A program made the translations under genes and the position numbers. Below are positions 1-7,681 of a stretch of DNA of 19,437 bases, one piece after another; position 1 is the stretch's first letter, and each line of letters begins with the position of its first letter. The notes below the pieces were generated by a model. That model worked only from the letters and a program-made list of their open reading frames with translations, ran no database searches and was not told the DNA's origin. The stretch is from the NCBI GenBank assembly GCA_029882335.1, contig JAOUKW010000023.1:1-19437 (forward strand), given 5' to 3'. The DNA comes from Candidatus Heimdallarchaeota archaeon (GTDB taxonomy: Archaea > Asgardarchaeota > Heimdallarchaeia > Heimdallarchaeales > Kariarchaeaceae).

Positions 1-231
1 CATGATATGCAAATCTAGGTAAAAATGCATCATGGTTCATTTTTTTGACTAATATCTCTACCGTCATTAAAATACAATTGCTTTAATTTATATTTAAGTA
101 AATGAACTATTTGATACAAATGAATCATTATCATGAAATAGCTAAACCTATTTAATATGACTTAATATTCAGAAATTAACTAAATAATTGGTATTCCTCC
201 ATATCATCAATGAGTATAAATGTTGTCAAGA

Positions 232-240
232 TTTAAATAA
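232..240 (+). promoter_or_regulatory. TATA box for the winged-helix gene
   Basis: The sequence TTTAAATAA is centred about 25 bp before the ATG at 261. In archaea the TATA box lies about 25 bp upstream of the transcription start, so the mRNA probably starts at or next to the start codon (leaderless). No Shine-Dalgarno site is visible. The remaining bases from 1 to 231 are AT-rich with no gene that I can see. Confidence 0.5.
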
Positions 241-260
241 AATTTGAAAATATACTAGGC

Positions 261-1181
261 ATGAAGGATTCAAATCTCATTCTTACCAACCCGAATGAAA
301 TTTCCAAAATATTTACAACATTAAGACATCCTACTTCTCAAATTCTAATGAATTATTTATTATATAAGAATAAGCAGGATTACGTTTGGTGGACCGTATC
401 TGCATTACATCAAGCTACAAAGAAAAGTGAATCAACAATTAAAACAACATTGAAAAAATTTATAGAACTTTCTTTGGTAAAGACAACTAAAGCGAAACAT
501 GTACCTATAATAAAAAAAGTTATTCACAAAAAGAAAGTAGAACAGACAATGAGTCTATTCTCGGATTTATTAGAATTAGAAGAAATGGAAGAAGAAGTGG
601 ATGAAATCATAATTAAAAATAGTGTGAATGTATATAAATTAAATACAGATACCATTTATCTTATTTTCGGCTCAAATAATAAATTTCATTCTATTGTTGA
701 TGAGAATCTAGCATTAATGCCTATGAAATTAGGAAAACTGGAAAATGAATTAAAAGCTAGTGCTGTAAAACTAAAAAGAATATTTTCTGATAAAGAAATA
801 GAATTGACAGATGAATATGACATTAGATTATCTAATTTATTTAGTGTGTATAATAACTGCTATTTTTTAAAAAATATTGAATTAAATGATAATTCGAGTA
901 TCAAAGGTATATTTATAACTGAATTTGTAAAAAAATATGAGGTAAAGCCTAATAAAATGACATTAAAGACTATGTTTGATATACATATCGTAAATCGACT
1001 AGATTTTGATTTTAGAAAAGGATATAAATATAGTCTATCAAAAAATGTATTCCAAATTAATTTCAAACCCAGTTATTCAGGGAATATTAAAAATAAATTA
1101 ACAATTAACAGTTATAAAATCGTAAATAAATTCAATCCCGATCATAATATAATCGAATATGTAGCTGTTTTATTTAAATAA
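261..1181 (+). CDS. Winged-helix DNA-binding domain protein, C-terminal part unknown
   Basis: The product is 306 residues and lysine-rich. Residues about 12-90 look like a winged helix-turn-helix of the ArsR/MarR type. A first helix (ISKIFTTLRHPTSQILMNYL) is followed by a helix-turn-helix in which SALHQATKKSESTIKTTLKK would hold the recognition helix, then a basic wing-like stretch (TKAKHVPIIKKVIHKKK). Residues about 92-118 are an acidic, Leu/Glu-rich helix that could dimerise. I do not recognise the remaining ~190 residues. A likely role is an archaeal transcription regulator, but its target is unknown. It seems to be transcribed alone, with a TATA box 25 bp upstream and a 14-bp palindrome seven bases after the stop codon. 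The fold assignment is by pattern and only moderately sure; that the ORF is real is well supported by its length in such AT-rich DNA. Confidence 0.6.
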   Translation: MKDSNLILTNPNEISKIFTTLRHPTSQILMNYLLYKNKQDYVWWTVSALHQATKKSESTIKTTLKKFIELSLVKTTKAKHVPIIKKVIHKKKVEQTMSLFSDLLELEEMEEEVDEIIIKNSVNVYKLNTDTIYLIFGSNNKFHSIVDENLALMPMKLGKLENELKASAVKLKRIFSDKEIELTDEYDIRLSNLFSVYNNCYFLKNIELNDNSSIKGIFITEFVKKYEVKPNKMTLKTMFDIHIVNRLDFDFRKGYKYSLSKNVFQINFKPSYSGNIKNKLTINSYKIVNKFNPDHNIIEYVAVLFK

Positions 1182-1187
1182 GATCAG

Positions 1188-1201
1188 TAGATAGCTATCT
1201 A
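1188..1201. promoter_or_regulatory. Perfect 14-bp palindrome (possible operator)
   Basis: TAGATAGCTATCTA is a perfect inverted repeat with no spacer, beginning seven bases after the stop codon of the winged-helix gene. With no loop it is a poor RNA hairpin. A dimeric DNA-binding protein such as the adjacent regulator is a reasonable but unproven ligand. It lies about 180 bp before the next gene, well upstream of that gene's TATA box. Confidence 0.3.
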
Positions 1202-1343
1202 TCCAAAGTGATGTTAGATCTGTTTTTACTCTATAAATTTAAATACTGAATTGACAAATACTTAGTAAAATCACAATCAGATGTAGTTCTAATAACATTG
1301 TATTAATTAAATACGTAAATATCTAGATAAAATATTGGATTTA

Positions 1344-1351
1344 TTTATATA
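1344..1351 (+). promoter_or_regulatory. TATA box for the prenyltransferase-like gene
   Basis: TTTATATA is centred about 26 bp before the ATG at 1374, the spacing expected for a leaderless archaeal transcript. This supports the chosen start. Confidence 0.5.
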
Positions 1352-1373
1352 GAATTCAAATAATTAGTATGCA

Positions 1374-2258
1374 ATGGCAACAGAAACCAACATATTGGAT
1401 AATCATATTGAAGCTGTAAACAACAACCTAAACCAATTAGTTGTTGATATTATGGTCAAACTCGATATGGATCCTGCAGATATAGAATACATGCATGAAT
1501 TATCACCATATTTAATCTTGGATGGTCATCGTTCAGGTATGCAACAAAATGAAAATCCAGCTCAAGGATATTTAGAAGGTGCAATATTTTCCCTTCGATT
1601 TGCAAAAATAATGCAAGAATTAGGTGGAAGACAGTGTAGCTTTCTTATTCATACTTTAAGAAATTATGCGACTATGGATCGAATGAAGGCAATATTTGAT
1701 GCAATTACAAACGTCGGTAAAAAGTTTATTGCAACAGCAAGAGAGTCTGGGATACAATTGAAATATTTTGGTGAAAGTGTACATACTACCTATGCAATGG
1801 CTGATATCATCAATACTGCAGAAAGGATGACACTCAATTGTACCGATTTTAATCTAAATTTTCTAACTAACTATTCTGATGATTGGGCTATACAAAATTT
1901 AGAGAAATTAGAGAAACTTCCTGAAATCAGTGTTATTGGTAGATTTACTAAAGGGCATTATTCAGGTGCATCAATTCCAACCAAAGCAAATAAGGCAAAT
2001 TTTACCTATATACAACAAGCCTCTATCTCTGATAATTGGACAAATGAAGAATTGATCACACTTGCATTGTCATTGCTCAAATCTCATTTATCAGTTAAGG
2101 GATTTGTAGGTGGTAAATCATATGCAAATGATGAAAAAACACAAATATATCTGGCTAGAGAGGTGGATATGCAAAACAACATATACCAGTTAAAAGGAGA
2201 AAATCATAAGCGTATTATCACTTTTAATCCTATGGGGCCAATAACTATTGAATTTTGA
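1374..2258 (+). CDS. Divergent cis-prenyltransferase (UPP synthase family-like) protein
   Basis: The 294-residue product can be matched by eye, in order, to the conserved blocks of undecaprenyl-diphosphate synthase. PYLILDGHRSG (45-55) fits the catalytic IIMDGNRRW block and keeps the Asp at residue 50. QGYLEGAIFSLRFAKIMQEL (64-83) fits the GHxxG helix. FLIHTLRNYAT (90-100) fits the YAFSxENW strand with its Asn at 97. LNFLTNYSDD (161-170) fits LNIALNYGGR. ISVIGRFTKGHYSG (185-198) fits DLVIRTGGExRLSNF, keeping the Ser at 197. FTYIQQASISDNWTNEELI fits the YAELYFxDxLWPDF block. Authentic family members join isopentenyl diphosphate to an allylic diphosphate to build the lipid carrier for glycans. 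Here the two Arg of the last block are replaced or shifted and the W of DGNRRW is absent, so activity is uncertain; it could be a non-catalytic subunit (Nus1/NgBR-like) or an altered enzyme. It ends in TGA, so TGA is a stop codon in this genome. Confidence 0.6.
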   Translation: MATETNILDNHIEAVNNNLNQLVVDIMVKLDMDPADIEYMHELSPYLILDGHRSGMQQNENPAQGYLEGAIFSLRFAKIMQELGGRQCSFLIHTLRNYATMDRMKAIFDAITNVGKKFIATARESGIQLKYFGESVHTTYAMADIINTAERMTLNCTDFNLNFLTNYSDDWAIQNLEKLEKLPEISVIGRFTKGHYSGASIPTKANKANFTYIQQASISDNWTNEELITLALSLLKSHLSVKGFVGGKSYANDEKTQIYLAREVDMQNNIYQLKGENHKRIITFNPMGPITIEF

Positions 2259-2472
2259 TATATAAAAAATAATTAAATACACAACTTCTTTTGATTTTGT
2301 CATTGAAATTTATTGGAAAACATATATGATTTGAGTAAAAATAATTGATTTATTCAGCCCAAATAATATCAATAATTCTATTAGTGATTTACTTATTAAC
2401 CAGGGTCATATTCCGTTACCTGACTTATATAGTAATACTGCTTATGCATTTTTATTTAAAGTTATTAAATTA

Positions 2473-3438
2473 ATGTATCTACTAGGAGAAAATTATGAAT
2501 CTCTGATTAATTCTGGCGATATATATCAGACATTTATGGCTTCCACATTCTCGTCTACAGAATATCAGTATCTGTATAGTCTGTATATTTCATCAATTGT
2601 TGATGATTTTATCAATTATTATGATACACCTATTGCCCGTATTGATTCTAATATGCCAGATATTGCTACTTCTGGTGAATTCGCCCTAAATATGTTATAT
2701 CAAAACTTATATATGTCATCTATGGTCGATCTTCCTAATATTGCTGATAGCTCTTTTGCATTAATCCAACAATTCTCAATGGCTAATACGGCTCTCGTTC
2801 ATATAGCCGATAATATCCAGTCATATTTAACAGATATTCTCAATCCCATGATGTATAATTCTTTTGACACCATTATAAATCGCTTTGGTTTGTCAACTCA
2901 ATATTATGACAGTAACACTGCAATGGAATTTGATATTATTGATTACAGTATAAATGAAGAATTATTTGAATTTACAACTAACGATATACTTACAACATAT
3001 GCTCAAGATAATTCGGCCTATGACTTCTACAATGGATTTATATTCCCACAAAATTCACCTACTTATCTTCAAGTTACCGAGGAGCGGAAACACTTGAATT
3101 TTTATTATAATGATTTAGAACTATCATATACTGATTCATATACTCTATTCAATAACATGGAACGTGATTTAAATATATTATATCGCAATTTGAATGATAT
3201 ATACTGGCATGAAATATATGCAGCTAAGCGGACTACCAGAGTTATCAATTCTTTCATGATCATGTTAAACTCATTTGCAGCATCGAGTTCTTTGCCATTT
3301 CAATACCATTTTATGTTGCAGTATTTGAAAAATCACGCATATAACATTGATAATTCATTCTCAGATTCCAGAGACAGACTATTCCCATATTACTTTAACA
3401 ATTTTTTCCAACTTCATCCTAAAATATATTCGAAATAG
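2473..3438 (+). CDS. Hypothetical Asn/Asp/Tyr-rich protein; true start probably upstream
   Basis: From the first ATG the product is 321 residues. It is rich in Asn, Asp, Ser, Tyr, Phe and Met and poor in Lys, Gly and Cys; I see no signal peptide, clear membrane helix or known motif. The composition suggests a helical, aromatic-rich protein, perhaps structural, but I do not recognise the family. The frame stays open upstream for 44 more codons from an ATA at 2341 (46 from just after the TGA at 2332-2334), and the translated text there (for example LFSPNNINNSISDLLINQGH) looks protein-like and of the same composition. No ATG, GTG or TTG lies in that extension. An ATG at 2326 is in the same frame but is followed two codons later by the TGA. 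Options are an ATA or ATT start, a gene damaged at its 5' end, or a real start at 2473 with TTTATTTAAA (2451-2460) as a poorly spaced TATA box. Confidence 0.55.
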   Translation: MYLLGENYESLINSGDIYQTFMASTFSSTEYQYLYSLYISSIVDDFINYYDTPIARIDSNMPDIATSGEFALNMLYQNLYMSSMVDLPNIADSSFALIQQFSMANTALVHIADNIQSYLTDILNPMMYNSFDTIINRFGLSTQYYDSNTAMEFDIIDYSINEELFEFTTNDILTTYAQDNSAYDFYNGFIFPQNSPTYLQVTEERKHLNFYYNDLELSYTDSYTLFNNMERDLNILYRNLNDIYWHEIYAAKRTTRVINSFMIMLNSFAASSSLPFQYHFMLQYLKNHAYNIDNSFSDSRDRLFPYYFNNFFQLHPKIYSK

Positions 3439-3537
3439 GCTCTTTTCTGTTTAATTTACTTTTTAATGTATTTAATTAGCATCTTTCAACTTTATTTGTA
3501 CAATAGTTTTTAATCTTTTGATACACATAGATATATA

Positions 3538-5391
3538 ATGAACGCGGATACGGAAACTTTATTGCAGCAATTACCACAGTTGCAGGGACAACTATATGCT
3601 CTCCTCCGATTGCGTGAATTCTCACCTAAAAAGGTGAAATTAACAGTGGAAGATGGGGAATTGGTGTTGATATTGGTGGATATGGATGATGTAGATTCAA
3701 ACAATTTTGAGTGGATCTCATTTCTCAACTCTTTGGGACTGAAAAAATTGTCTATACAATATTCAAAACTGACCTGCCTACCCGACTCCATCGGTAATTT
3801 GGTGGGACTGCAGAAGTTGTATTTAAGGGAAAATCAACTGACCTCCCTACCCGACTCCATCGGTAAGTTGGTAGGATTGAAGGAGTTGGATTTATATAGT
3901 AATCAACTGACCTGCCTACCCGACTCCATCGGTAAGTTGGTGGGACTGCAGAAGTTGTATTTAAGGGGAAATCAACTGACCTCCCTACCCGACTCCATCG
4001 GTAAGTTGGTAGGATTGACGGAGTTAAATTTTCATTATAATTCACTTAGAAGTCTTCCTGATACCATCGGTAAGTTGGTGGGACTGCAGAAGTTGTATTT
4101 AAGTAGTAATCGTATGACCTGCCTACCCGACTCCATCGGTAATTTGGTGGAGTTGAAGGAGTTGAATTTATGGGGAAATCAACTGACCTGCCTACCCGAC
4201 TCCATCGGTAATTTAGTAGGATTGAAGAAGTTGGATTTAAATAGTAATCGTATGACCTGCCTACCCGACTCCATCGGTAAGTTGGTGGAGTTGCAGAAGT
4301 TGGATTTAACCAGTAATCGTATGACCTCCCTACCTGACTCCATCGGTAAGTTGGTAGGATTGAAGGAGTTGGATTTAAATAGTAATCAACTGACCTCCCT
4401 ACCCGACTCCATCGGTAATTTAGTAGGATTGAAGAAGTTAAATTTAAATTATAATTCACTTAGAAGTCTTCCTGATACCATCGGTAAGTTGGTGGGACTG
4501 CAGAAGTTGGATCTAAGGGGAAATCAACTGACCTCCCTACCCGACTCCATCGGTAATTTAGTAGGATTGAAGGAGTTGGATTTAAATTATAATTCACTTA
4601 GAAGTCTTCCTGATACCATCGGTAAGTTGGTGGGACTGCAGAAGTTGGATCTAAATAGAATTCAACTGACCTCCCTACCCGACTCCATCGGTAATTTAGT
4701 AGGATTGAAGGAGTTGGATTTAAATAGTAATCAACTGACCTCCCTACCCGACTCCATCGGTAAGTTGGTGGGACTGCAGAAGTTGTATTTAAATAGTAAT
4801 CAACTGACCTCCCTACCCGACTCCATCGGTAAGTTGGTGGGACTGCAGAAGTTGGATTTAAATAGTAATCAACTGACCTCCCTACCCGACTCCATCGGTA
4901 AGTTGGTAGGATTGAAGGAGTTGAAATTAAGTAGTAATCGTATGATCTGGTTACCAGATTGGATTGGTAACATGGTGGGACTGCAGAAGTTGGATTTAAA
5001 TAGTATTCAACTGACCTGGTTACCAGATTGGATTGGTAACATGGTGGGACTGCAGGTATTGAATTTAAGACTAAATACACTGAATGATCTTCCAGACTCC
5101 ATCGGTAATTTGGTGGGACTGCAGAAGTTGGATCTAAGTGGGAATCAACTGACCTGGTTACCAGACCCCATCTGCAGCCTATCCAATCTACAGGCTTTGA
5201 ATCTAGGGTGTAATCATCTCATCAACCTTCCAGATTGGATTGCTAATATGCATAGACTGGAAATGTTGAATTTAACAGAAAATCCTATCTCATCCCAATC
5301 ATACATCCTTCTGGATAGGTTACAATTCGTGGATTTAATTTTTGATAGTTGTTTTGACGATTTCGATCTCGATGACGGTAATTATGATTAG
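3538..5391 (+). CDS. Leucine-rich repeat protein, 21 uniform 23-residue repeats
   Basis: The 617-residue product has a non-repeat N-cap (1-63), one partial repeat (about 64-87), then 21 uninterrupted repeats of exactly 23 residues (88-570). The consensus is LVGLQKLDLNSNQLTSLPDSIGK. An acidic C-cap (571-617) ends in many Asp residues. The LPxxIGxLxxLxxLxLxxNxLxx pattern is that of the SHOC-2/PIRL/Ras-group class of LRR, which forms a curved solenoid that binds proteins. No signal peptide, membrane segment, kinase, GTPase or other catalytic domain is present, so it looks like a cytoplasmic scaffold or recognition protein; its partner is unknown. The repeats near the C-end (17-21) are the most diverged, with LPDWIGN in place of LPDSIGK. 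The coding DNA is visibly richer in C and G (CTACCCGACTCCATCGG) than the neighbouring genes. Both the composition and the near-identity of the repeats suggest recent expansion and possibly acquisition. Confidence 0.9.
   Translation: MNADTETLLQQLPQLQGQLYALLRLREFSPKKVKLTVEDGELVLILVDMDDVDSNNFEWISFLNSLGLKKLSIQYSKLTCLPDSIGNLVGLQKLYLRENQLTSLPDSIGKLVGLKELDLYSNQLTCLPDSIGKLVGLQKLYLRGNQLTSLPDSIGKLVGLTELNFHYNSLRSLPDTIGKLVGLQKLYLSSNRMTCLPDSIGNLVELKELNLWGNQLTCLPDSIGNLVGLKKLDLNSNRMTCLPDSIGKLVELQKLDLTSNRMTSLPDSIGKLVGLKELDLNSNQLTSLPDSIGNLVGLKKLNLNYNSLRSLPDTIGKLVGLQKLDLRGNQLTSLPDSIGNLVGLKELDLNYNSLRSLPDTIGKLVGLQKLDLNRIQLTSLPDSIGNLVGLKELDLNSNQLTSLPDSIGKLVGLQKLYLNSNQLTSLPDSIGKLVGLQKLDLNSNQLTSLPDSIGKLVGLKELKLSSNRMIWLPDWIGNMVGLQKLDLNSIQLTWLPDWIGNMVGLQVLNLRLNTLNDLPDSIGNLVGLQKLDLSGNQLTWLPDPICSLSNLQALNLGCNHLINLPDWIANMHRLEMLNLTENPISSQSYILLDRLQFVDLIFDSCFDDFDLDDGNYD
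3799..5247 (+). repeat. 21 tandem 69-bp coding repeats
   Basis: Every repeat is exactly 69 bp and in register with the 23-residue LRR. The units at 4765-4833 and 4834-4902 differ at one base (TAT against GAT). Those at 4420-4488 and 4558-4626 differ at three. Two linked subtypes tend to alternate: GGTGGGACTGCAGAAG (Gln-Lys) and GGTAGGATTGAAGGAG (Lys-Glu), giving a partial 138-bp higher-order unit. The match includes synonymous sites, which points to recent duplication or gene conversion. Confidence 0.92.
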
Positions 5392-5423
5392 AAAAAAGAT
5401 AATCTGTTTATAGAAAAAGAGGT

Positions 5424-5500
5424 GAGTTTTTCAAACTCTAATTTGAAAACGTTTTTTTCATTTTTTTTCTTCCTAAATTGCATTAATTTAGGATCTTTTT
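5424..5500 (+). terminator. Tandem hairpins with T tracts after the LRR gene
   Basis: GAGTTT-TTC-AAACTC (5424-5438) is a perfect 6-bp stem, followed by long T runs (about 5452-5470). A second perfect 8-bp stem, CCTAAATT-GCATT-AATTTAGG (5472-5492), is followed by ATCTTTTT. T-rich tracts terminate archaeal transcription. This placement, 30-110 bp after the LRR stop codon, fits a strong terminator. Confidence 0.55.
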
Positions 5501-5817
5501 ATGATCATTCAAAAATTGAAACTCATTCTTCATAAACAGAAACCTAAATAAATGCAAGACATGGAAACATAAAATCTCTATATATATTGTATATACTTAC
5601 TTTATAAAATATTATTAAAGAGACCTTTCATAATACGTTTATTGTTTTCAAATATTGAATTATAAGAAAGTAAATTGATCCTATACTGAGCATTTGATTT
5701 ACGATCCTCTTATTATCTTTTCAATCAGTGGAAAATCTCACTGCAAGATAAATTATACCATATTGAGATTGACTATAGAATTAGTTTTTTTAACAGATAT
5801 AAATACATCAGGTTAAC
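5501..5817. other. Intergenic region upstream of coaD with a nested hairpin
   Basis: I see no gene on either strand. A nested inverted repeat spans 5713-5751: outer arms TTATCTT/AAGATAA (5713-5719, 5745-5751) and inner arms CAGTG/CACTG (5726-5730, 5739-5743). A further GTAAAT/ATTTAC pair flanks about 5670-5701. A TATA-like AAATTATACC occurs near 5750-5759, and TATAAAT (5798-5804) is too close to the ATG for a leaderless start. Confidence 0.4.
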
Positions 5818-6285
5818 ATGACTGAAGATTACGATAATAGATACACTCGATGCGTAATGGGAGGTACTTTTGATCGTTTTCATTCAGGTCATGAAAGCTT
5901 ATTGAGTACAGCTGCTAAAATGTCAAAAGAAGTATTTGTAGGAATAGTTTCAGAAGAGCTTGGCAAATCGATGTTTATAAATAAAGAATTCTCTGAGAAA
6001 ATAGAACCATATGTAATTAGAGAAGCAGCAGTTAAAAATTTTATGGCTCAATTTAAGCAAACAAAAATAGAGGTTGCTCCTCTCTATGACCCATGGGGTC
6101 CTGCACCAATCGATCCAAGAGCAGACCTTATTGTTGTATCACAAGAAACCAAAATAGGTGCGGACAAGATAAATCAAATGAGAAGGGAAAATAAATTAAA
6201 AGTCTTAGATATTATAATAATTCCATGGATTATGGATGATGAGGGTGAAATTATTTCATCAACAAAATTAAGAAAAAATATGTAA
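5818..6285 (+). CDS. coaD: Phosphopantetheine adenylyltransferase (archaeal type)
   Basis: The 155-residue product belongs to the nucleotidyltransferase superfamily of the archaeal PPAT type (COG1019). It transfers AMP from ATP to 4'-phosphopantetheine to give dephospho-CoA, the penultimate step of CoA synthesis. The signature GTFDRFHSGH (16-25) carries the HxGH nucleotide-binding histidines, and ISSTKLR (146-152) is the second conserved motif. Length is usual for the archaeal enzyme, which is a family distinct from bacterial CoaD. The ATG at 5818 is the first in frame and precedes the first conserved strand by about ten residues. It heads a + strand operon; the next gene begins about 40 bases downstream. 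The identification is firm; that the first gene of the operon is CoA-related while the last two import tungstate is probably coincidental. Confidence 0.9.
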   Translation: MTEDYDNRYTRCVMGGTFDRFHSGHESLLSTAAKMSKEVFVGIVSEELGKSMFINKEFSEKIEPYVIREAAVKNFMAQFKQTKIEVAPLYDPWGPAPIDPRADLIVVSQETKIGADKINQMRRENKLKVLDIIIIPWIMDDEGEIISSTKLRKNM

Positions 6286-6327
6286 GTCTAAGGTTAAATA
6301 TTAATCAAAGTGATTATTTGATTGAGT

Positions 6328-6807
6328 ATGAGTAATGTAAAGTATCCAATCGTAGTCTTTCATAACGTGACTGGAGCAAGTCGATGTTCTGAGTTCGTAA
6401 AAATAGCTTCTGGAATGGGATACAAAACTTTGATCATAACCAATGCCCAAGGTTCTGCAGCGCAAAAGGGACTTCCAACAGCACAGCGATTGGCATTGCA
6501 AAATGGATTAAATTTTATGACTTTGGGAAATATTACGGATGTAAAAGAATTGTTTCAGCCAGATATGATTTTACTTGTTGTTCCACCTCCTTATGGTTCA
6601 GAAAATTTAACTTCAGAAACTTTAAAAGAACTTGAGGGAAAAAGATGGATTGTAGTTTTTGGTGGAAATGATCCGGGTTTATCTAAAAAAGATTTAGAAC
6701 TTGGTGATAAGGTCCTTCAAGTACCAGCAGGTGATTTAGGGAGTATTGGAATGTTAACCTTAGGATTAGCATTACTAACAGGTAAATTTAGATTTGGTAA
6801 GGAGTAA
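6328..6807 (+). CDS. COG4080-like SPOUT-related protein (putative RNA methylase or nuclease relative)
   Basis: The product resembles an archaeal family described as SpoU/RecB-related (COG4080). The opening IVVFHNVTGASRCSEFVKIA matches the family start (VVLHNVTSAQRV...), followed by AQGSAAQKGLPTAQRLAL and VVFGGNDPGLSKKDLELGD. The last part, IGMLTLGLALLTG, occupies the position of the SPOUT C-terminal knot, which in true SPOUT enzymes binds S-adenosylmethionine. The molecular function of this family is not established; RNA methylation is only a guess from the fold. I place the start at the ATG at 6328; a TTG at 6322 would add two residues, and neither has a clear ribosome-binding site. It lies between coaD and tupA and ends 8 bases before the tupA start, so it is surely cotranscribed with tupA. 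Confidence 0.75.
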   Translation: MSNVKYPIVVFHNVTGASRCSEFVKIASGMGYKTLIITNAQGSAAQKGLPTAQRLALQNGLNFMTLGNITDVKELFQPDMILLVVPPPYGSENLTSETLKELEGKRWIVVFGGNDPGLSKKDLELGDKVLQVPAGDLGSIGMLTLGLALLTGKFRFGKE

Positions 6808-6815
6808 CGGTATAA

Positions 6816-7676
6816 TTGAGATGTATTACAAAATATGGTTTGATTATACTATTATTATTATCCATTATTGGTACATCTTTTTATGTTGTCAACAACGACA
6901 ATGAAATTTTATATCTAGCTACAACGACTTCTGTTGATAACACTGGTTTATTGGATTTATTGATTGCAAAGTTTCAAGAAAGTAATGATATGGACATCCG
7001 AGTTACTGCGGTTGGATCTGGTGCTGCTATTGATTTAGGAAGAAAAGGAGAAGTTGATGCAATACTAGTTCATGCACCAACTCAAGAACTTGAATTAATG
7101 AATGAGGGTTATGGTGAATCTAGAACTAGTCTATGGTATAATTACTTCATAGTAATTGGACCATCATCAGATCCTGCAAATATTCATACTGAAACTAATG
7201 TTAAACAGGTATTTGAAAAAATACTAATCAAGGGAAGGCTTGGTGAGGTAAATTTTTATTCTAGAGGTGACGATTCTGGAACACATATTAAAGAAAAAAC
7301 GATTTGGGAAGGTGCAGGATTGGAAATTACTGAAAACGACAAGCTTACCTGGTATAAGGAAACTGGTCAAGGTATGTCTGCCACATTAACCATAGCGAAT
7401 GAAGATAGTGCAAAGGCATATGTACTTACAGATCTTGGTACATTTGCTAAAATTGCGAATTCGGAGATTTATTTTGACTTGATTAAACTATTTGAGCAAT
7501 CAGATGAATTATATAATCTCTATAGTTACATAGTCATTTCTCCTGAAAAATATCCAGATTTAAATACGGAAGGTGCAAATGAGTTTCTTGATTTTTTAAT
7601 ACAACCATCTACACTTGATTTAGTTCGGAATTTCAAGGAAGGAGAATATGCATTATTCACACCAATTGAGGAATAG
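6816..7676 (+). CDS. tupA: Tungstate ABC transporter substrate-binding protein
   Basis: This 286-residue extracytoplasmic oxyanion-binding protein has an N-terminal hydrophobic segment (about 8-25, after Arg2 and Lys6) that acts as a signal peptide or membrane anchor; there is no lipobox. The TupA signature follows: LATTTSVDNTGLLDLL (34-49), with the ATTTS anion-binding loop, then GSGAAIDLGRKGEVDAIL (67-84) and VHAP (85-88). The loops with YSRGDDSGTHIKEK and the ETGQGMSATL segment also match the family, which binds tungstate with high selectivity over molybdate. Tungstate would supply the tungstopterin enzymes common in anaerobic archaea. The start is TTG at 6816, with GGAG (6801-6804) upstream; no in-frame ATG precedes the signal sequence. 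The stop overlaps the intergenic AGG before tupB. Confidence 0.88.
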   Translation: MRCITKYGLIILLLLSIIGTSFYVVNNDNEILYLATTTSVDNTGLLDLLIAKFQESNDMDIRVTAVGSGAAIDLGRKGEVDAILVHAPTQELELMNEGYGESRTSLWYNYFIVIGPSSDPANIHTETNVKQVFEKILIKGRLGEVNFYSRGDDSGTHIKEKTIWEGAGLEITENDKLTWYKETGQGMSATLTIANEDSAKAYVLTDLGTFAKIANSEIYFDLIKLFEQSDELYNLYSYIVISPEKYPDLNTEGANEFLDFLIQPSTLDLVRNFKEGEYALFTPIEE

Positions 7677-7681
7677 GTAAA

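Noticed and set aside
860..1066. 68-residue minus-strand ORF inside the winged-helix gene
   Set aside because: No supporting promoter or motif; explained by AT-rich codons on the opposite strand.
2326..2334. TGA recoding (Trp or selenocysteine) to join ATG 2326 to the downstream frame
   Set aside because: TGA ends the gene at 2258, and there is no adjacent selenocysteine-insertion-like structure that I can recognise; a shifted start or damaged 5' end is simpler.
3752..5080. Three minus-strand ORFs repeating YRWSRVGRS inside the LRR gene
   Set aside because: They are the antisense reading of the 69-bp repeats; the period divisible by three keeps the opposite frame open. No independent promoter or protein-like features.
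3799..5247. CRISPR-like array
   Set aside because: The 69-bp repeats are contiguous with no unique spacers and encode a coherent LRR solenoid.
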